A stretch of DNA of 64,000 nucleotides, from the NCBI RefSeq assembly GCF_035582795.1, contig NC_134366.1:148971519-149035518 (forward strand), read 5' to 3'. A model generated the notes under the pieces. It made no database searches. It was not told the origin of the DNA and was given only the letters and a program-made list of their open reading frames with translations. A program made the position numbers and the translations under genes. Origin of the DNA: Mycteria americana (Eukaryota > Chordata > Aves > Ciconiiformes > Ciconiidae). Shown here piece by piece: positions 61,601-64,000 of this stretch (positions are counted from its first letter, which is position 1; every line of letters starts with the position of its first letter).

Positions 61601-62807
61601 TTTTCTGCCAGGCAGCTTTCCAGCCACTCATCCCCAAGCCTGTAGCGTTGCCTGGGGTTGTTGTGACCCAAGTGCAGGAGCCGGCACTGAGCCCTGTTGA
61701 ACCCCATACAATTGACCTCAGCCCATTGATCCAGCCTGTCCTGATCCCTCTGTAGAGCCTTCCTACCCTCAAGCAAATCAACACTCCCACCCGGTTTGGT
61801 GTCACCTGCAAACTTAACGAGGGTGCACTCGATCCCTTCGTCCAGATCATTGATAAAGGTATTAAAAGGTATTAAACATGGCCCTAATACTGAGCCCTGG
61901 AGAAGCGGGGAACACCACTTGTGAGCAGCCACCAACTGGATTTAACTCCATTCACCACCACTCTCTGGGCTCGGCCATCCAGCCAGTTCTTTACCCAGTG
62001 AAGCATACGCCTGTCCAAGCCATGAGCAGCCAGTTTCTCCAGGAGAATGCTGTGGGAAATGGTGTCAAAGGCTTTACTAAAGTCCAGGTAGACAACATCC
62101 ACACAGCCTTTCCCTCATCCACTAAATGGGTCACCTTGTCATAGAAGGAGATCAGGTTGGTCAAGCAGGACCTGCCTTTCATAAACCCAGGTTGACTGGG
62201 CCTGATCCCCTGGTTGTCCTGTACGTGCCATGTGATGGCACTCAAGATGATCTGCTCCATAACCTTGCCCAGCACCGAGGTCAGACTGACAGGCCTGTAG
62301 TTCTCTGGATCTTCCTTCTGGCCCTTTATGCAGTGCAGAGCATTTCACTCATTAGAAACAGGCATGATAAAAGCCTAACATGATATTGATAAAAACACTA
62401 GTACTGTATGTCAGAAATACTTCAGTCATACACTGTGGAACAAGAAAATTTTGGTTATACATTCAACTTCTTCTGAGAGCCAGAGGATGTTTAAAGAAAC
62501 TTAAAAACCTGAATCTTACTTGAAGCATTTGGATCGTGGCGAGGTTTGTGGCTTTGAGAATCTTTGAGCATATTCTCTTTAGTACTGGATTGACAGACAC
62601 TTTTGAATGGTTTACAGAATGGTTTCATATTAGTTTGAGATAAAGCAGTTGGGACTGTGTCATGAGTCCCTATTCCAGCCTGAAAACACCTGCCACTGAT
62701 GAAGTCATCTGCTGAAATTACACCCATCACTTCAATTTCTTTTCCTCCAACCATCAGTGTTTGGCCTTCATCAAGACTGTCTAGCTCTTTAGATTTATAT
62801 CCAGTAC
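40391..62807 (-). CDS. RAD54B: RAD54B, SNF2-family DNA repair translocase (partial gene, 5' exons outside window)
   Basis: RAD54B is a nuclear ATP-dependent double-stranded DNA translocase that works with RAD51 and DMC1 in homologous recombination (family knowledge). Eleven exons on the minus strand join in phase: 62807-62520, 58889-58727, 58005-57780, 51445-51238, 50695-50556, 49961-49671, 48278-48103, 45885-45624, 44308-44242, 43927-43727 and 40608-40391. They give 2,240 coding bases, about 746 residues, matching human RAD54B (910 residues) from about residue 165 to the end. Motifs seen in order: DEMGLGKT (I), DEGHRLKN (II), LTGTPIQND (III), [18 protein letters not shown] (V) and RVWRDGQ (VI). 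These paralogous motifs are shared with RAD54L, but the flanking sequence and the C-terminus [12 protein letters not shown] are RAD54B-specific. No stop or frameshift is seen. The first exon begins two bases into a codon, so at least one upstream exon lies to the right. Confidence 0.97.
40609..43726 (-). other. RAD54B last intron
   Basis: 3.1 kb, GT-AG, AT-rich. No mobile element recognised. Confidence 0.85.
43727..43927 (-). CDS. RAD54B: RAD54B exon j: C-terminal extension of the helicase
   Basis: A long poly-T tract (plus-strand A run at 43931-43950) precedes acceptor AATACAG, and the donor is CAA|A then GTGAGT. The 201-base exon codes for [40 protein letters not shown] and [19 protein letters not shown]. 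Confidence 0.96.
44242..44308 (-). CDS. RAD54B: RAD54B exon i: motif VI (67 bases)
   Basis: Acceptor TTTCTTCAG, donor CCACAG|GTCAGA. This tiny exon codes for [20 protein letters not shown] and TT. The arginine-finger motif R-V-W-R-D-G-Q is intact. Compared with human RAD54B, Ser is replaced by Ala before it and the following stretch is RHTVC rather than KYPVH. Confidence 0.93.
45624..45885 (-). CDS. RAD54B: RAD54B exon h: motifs IV and V
   Basis: Acceptor TGTTTGACAG, donor ATTCAG|GTCTGA, 262 bases. It codes for [16 protein letters not shown] (motif IV region), [17 protein letters not shown] and [20 protein letters not shown] (motif V), then [11 protein letters not shown]. The open frame has no in-frame ATG near its start. 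Confidence 0.96.
48103..48278 (-). CDS. RAD54B: RAD54B exon g: start of the second lobe, GC splice donor
   Basis: Acceptor TTTTCAATAG, 176 bases. It codes for a divergent acidic stretch ([14 protein letters not shown]), then the conserved [17 protein letters not shown]. The exon must end GAAAG at 48103, because the next exon supplies the last base of the Arg codon. The intron there begins GCAAGT (48102-48097), a GC donor with an otherwise ideal match to U1. Confidence 0.93.
49671..49961 (-). CDS. RAD54B: RAD54B exon f: linker between the two RecA-like lobes
   Basis: Acceptor TGCTCTTTTAG, donor ATAAAG|GTATCT, 291 bases, exactly 97 codons in phase 0 with no ATG, so it is easily missed by ATG-based ORF finding. 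It codes for [31 protein letters not shown], a [15 protein letters not shown] segment and the SNF2-conserved [12 protein letters not shown]. Confidence 0.96.
50556..50695 (-). CDS. RAD54B: RAD54B exon e: motif III completion
   Basis: Acceptor TCTTTCCAG, donor ACAAAG|GTACAT, 140 bases. It codes for [20 protein letters not shown], then the YRKIYEEPI and SREPSATK segments typical of the RAD54 group. Confidence 0.97.
51238..51445 (-). CDS. RAD54B: RAD54B exon d: Walker B (DEGH) motif
   Basis: Acceptor ATACCTGCAG, donor TTACTG|GTTAGT, 208 bases. It begins DHKVEEF and contains [12 protein letters not shown] (motif II) and RRIILTG, the first half of motif III. The intron before it is 6.3 kb and carries the retroviral fragment. 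Confidence 0.97.
51446..52368 (-). other. RAD54B intron between exon d and the LTR
   Basis: Intron sequence with no recognised element. The base before the LTR is 52368, and the flank reads GATGTGGACC. Confidence 0.8.
52369..52934 (+). repeat. Endogenous retrovirus LTR (566 bp) in a RAD54B intron, antisense
   Basis: Begins TGTCCTGGTTTCGGCTGGG and ends CTAAACCACAACA, the TG...CA ends of an LTR of a type I recognise from many bird genomes. Inside are GCGTCATGCTCAG followed by a TATA-like TATAGAAA (52625-52632), a (GTT)5 stretch, and ATTAAA (52802-52807) in the place expected for the polyadenylation signal. A primer binding site follows directly. The element lies on the plus strand, opposite to RAD54B, so its promoter would drive antisense RNA if active. 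Confidence 0.9.
52935..53970 (+). mobile_element. Endogenous retrovirus leader and gag-like region, truncated
   Basis: Directly after the LTR and primer binding site, one frame is open for 315 codons (53026-53970; first ATG at 53083). The N-terminal half has several hydrophobic stretches, which look like membrane segments, and N-glycosylation sequons (NYT, NGT, NVS, NIT). The second half (from about codon 155) is soluble and Trp-rich, with a conserved-looking [13 protein letters not shown] motif like the gag-side proteins of bird endogenous retroviruses. The similarity to bird elements probably stops near 53800, after which the frame reads into unrelated intron sequence. No pol, env or second LTR follows before the next exon, so this is a broken fragment. 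Confidence 0.75.
52944..52961 (+). other. Retroviral primer binding site, lysine-tRNA type
   Basis: TGGTGCCCAATGTGGGGC lies ten bases after the LTR end. It differs at two positions (both C to T) from the site complementary to the 3' end of tRNA-Lys as used by class II (betaretrovirus-like) elements. C to T changes are what CpG decay would produce. This suggests a class II lineage, but the two mismatches leave room for another primer. Confidence 0.7.
53971..57779 (-). other. Rest of the 6.3-kb RAD54B intron (exon c to d)
   Basis: No gene recognised. It holds a probable ancient repeat at about 54930-55110 and a plus-strand AATAAA (56927-56932) followed by a GT-rich stretch, of uncertain meaning. 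Purine/A runs lie at 57691-57720. Confidence 0.6.
54930..55110 (+). repeat. Probable ancient amniote interspersed repeat
   Basis: The words 'attttcacagttacccaca', 'taagcgagttgcccagagcc' and 'attagagctccataatgtcc' follow the order of an old LINE/SINE-tail type repeat of amniotes. It is heavily diverged, with approximate ends. Confidence 0.45.
57780..58005 (-). CDS. RAD54B: RAD54B exon c: Walker A motif
   Basis: Acceptor ATCTTACAG, donor GATCAG|GTAAGA, 226 bases. It contains [19 protein letters not shown] (motif I, ATP binding) and [16 protein letters not shown] (motif Ia). Phase 0 at the end. Confidence 0.97.
58006..58726 (-). other. RAD54B intron between exons b and c
   Basis: 721 bases, GT-AG, AT-rich. 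A short AATTATATGAAT-type repeat lies at 58391-58428. Nothing else is seen. Confidence 0.85.
58727..58889 (-). CDS. RAD54B: RAD54B exon b: entry to the SNF2 domain
   Basis: Acceptor CTTCAAG at 58891-58890, donor ATGAG|GTAAGA after 58727, 163 bases. It codes for [32 protein letters not shown] and [12 protein letters not shown], the Q-motif-like start of the ATPase. It ends two bases into an Arg codon. Confidence 0.96.
58890..60876 (-). other. RAD54B intron between exons a and b, part before the CR1
   Basis: AT-rich intron sequence; no element recognised. Open frames near 59.3-59.6 kb and 59.8-60.0 kb (minus) have no domain. Confidence 0.75.
60877..62325 (-). mobile_element. CR1 LINE, 5'-truncated and frame-disrupted, in a RAD54B intron
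   Basis: A 1.4-kb copy in the same orientation as RAD54B. The plus strand starts with the CR1 3' end (ATCACAGAATTG). On the minus strand the reverse transcriptase is split over several frames: [40 protein letters not shown] and the later [13 protein letters not shown] and [13 protein letters not shown] blocks. Frameshifts separate these pieces, so no functional protein is made. A small internal duplication of a 12-base unit is present at 61189-61234. The 5' end is truncated near 62325. Confidence 0.93.
62520..62807 (-). CDS. RAD54B: RAD54B exon a: N-terminal region before the ATPase
   Basis: Acceptor TTATTTTAG at 62809-62808, donor TCAA|GTAAGA after 62520, 288 bases. It codes for the conserved segment [19 protein letters not shown], the CFQ region and KPRHDPNAS. 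This is the less conserved N-terminal domain implicated in protein contacts. It ends one base into a codon (A|AT, Asn). Confidence 0.95.
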
Positions 62808-64000
62808 CTAAAATAATATAAAAATTTAGCAATTAGGACAACACATCAAAAACTACTTCCTTAATATCTGTACTCATCTGCAGGAAGAAAAAACAAAACT
62901 GTAAACAGGTATTTGATTCTTAAGCATTTGAATTGTCACACATATGAACCCATAAAGCCTTTCCATCCTTAACAGAGCTTGACATTTCAGTGCTAATAAT
63001 CAGAATTAGATAAGAGAATACGTATACGTGTATACCAGAATGTGTATATATAAGCAAATATTCTATCATCATCATCCACAATCAGTTCTACTGAATGTCA
63101 AATATCCATTTAAGGAATTTACAAAAAACAGCCCCATATCCTAAAATCTAGCAGCTTACCTTAGTTTTAAATTTGCTCAAAACTAATGATCATTCTAGGT
63201 CCTTTTTCCTTCCTTTCATGCCTTGACATGAACACCACTAGCCCCTCTTGCTGTTGATCTAGACAGATTATTCTACTTTTAAAATCATTCTAAATTAGCT
63301 TTTTAGAATTAAGGACTCATACGCATCTGAAATCTTTACCGCTACATAAGCTTTGAAACATATATGCCTGATTTTTGCCAGGATTTATCAATCAACTCAA
63401 TAGTTTGCTCATTCAAAAACCTATCAGGGAGCTGATGCATTTTTCTATGCCCCCTTAGGGACTCTTATCGGGTGGGCATTCTGAGAGCAGCTACCACATA
63501 CTATTAATCTCATTAAAAAATACAGCTACAGCTGCCACTTTCTTTTAAGATAAAGATGTAGGAAAGAGTGGTGGTTCCTTATTTTAAGCAGCATTCTAGT
63601 GGCTGAAGCTCTCACATAAGAAACAGGAGACATATGTAGTTTCTTTTCTTAACTCAGGGAGGTCAAAGCCACATCTCTACCTCAAAATTAGAAGCAGGAA
63701 CATTCTTTACCCCAGTTGTTGAATTTGTGCCACTTTGAATAAAAAGGCTTGGATCCTTAGTTGGGCCAAAAAAATGAAAAGCATTTTCATTCAGTTCATT
63801 TCATGGACTGTGTAGACCAGAGTTAAAGCACTCACCTGTGAAAGAGGCGAAACTCCCAAAGGTTTTACACATTTTATGCAACAAACACTACATATAAAGA
63901 CTGCTGGGAGCTGTTTGCAAAGCTCAGGTCTCCCACTTCTAGGAAGGTGCCTTTCCCAAAGGGCTGGACGGTGAAGATCTAGATTTTAATTCCTTTAAGA
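62808..64000 (-). other. RAD54B intron upstream of exon a (right edge)
   Basis: Intron sequence. I looked for the preceding conserved exon (ending in the KxxKW...VKGKSF region) on the minus strand and did not find it, so it is presumably beyond 64000. No element recognised. Confidence 0.7.

Noticed and set aside
62808..64000. Upstream RAD54B exon
   Set aside because: No minus-strand frame matched the expected conserved segment with acceptor and donor in the needed phase.
1..64000. A new multi-gene biological system
   Set aside because: The genes are two well-known single-copy vertebrate genes with normal exon structure. The remaining DNA is introns, intergenic sequence and known kinds of repeats. 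Nothing forms a coherent unknown system.

Overview
This window is vertebrate chromosomal DNA, most likely from a bird. It holds CR1 LINE fragments ending in the CR1-type 3' tail, an LTR of a kind that is common in bird genomes, and two single-copy vertebrate genes in the order and orientation they have in human (GEM then RAD54B, both on the minus strand). There is no sign of bacterial operons, CRISPR, tRNA or rRNA. I cannot name the species.

Left part (1-6.6 kb): the 5' portion of GEM, an RGK-family small GTPase. The window has a probable TATA/CRE promoter, a noncoding first exon and three coding exons. The last coding exon and 3'UTR lie left of base 1.

Middle (6.6-39.7 kb): about 33 kb between the genes with no supportable protein gene. 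It contains a diverged local duplication (9.6 and 10.4 kb), a pentanucleotide microsatellite (14.95 kb), a few very old amniote repeats, an isolated CpG-rich patch (29.8-30.1 kb) beside a CR1 copy with an open 195-codon reverse transcriptase tail, an older CR1 (32.7 kb), and an exact 65-bp duplication (38.96 kb).

Right part (39.7-64 kb): eleven 3' coding exons of RAD54B, a SNF2-family DNA translocase of homologous recombination. They were rebuilt by joining splice sites in phase. Together they run open from the end of the N-terminal region to the stop codon (2,240 coding bases). Upstream exons lie right of the window. One intron uses a GC-AG splice pair. A 6.3-kb intron carries an antisense endogenous retrovirus fragment (LTR, primer binding site, and an open 315-codon leader/gag-like frame), and a 3.6-kb intron carries a 1.4-kb decayed CR1 in the sense orientation.

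The two genes do not form an operon-like unit. GEM is a signal-induced regulator of calcium channels and the cytoskeleton, and RAD54B works on DNA repair; they are neighbours only by conserved synteny. I found no convincing new biological system. The items most worth checking are the GC-AG intron, the membrane-like reading frame of the retroviral fragment, the orphan CpG patch, the 28-base G run, and the local duplications.
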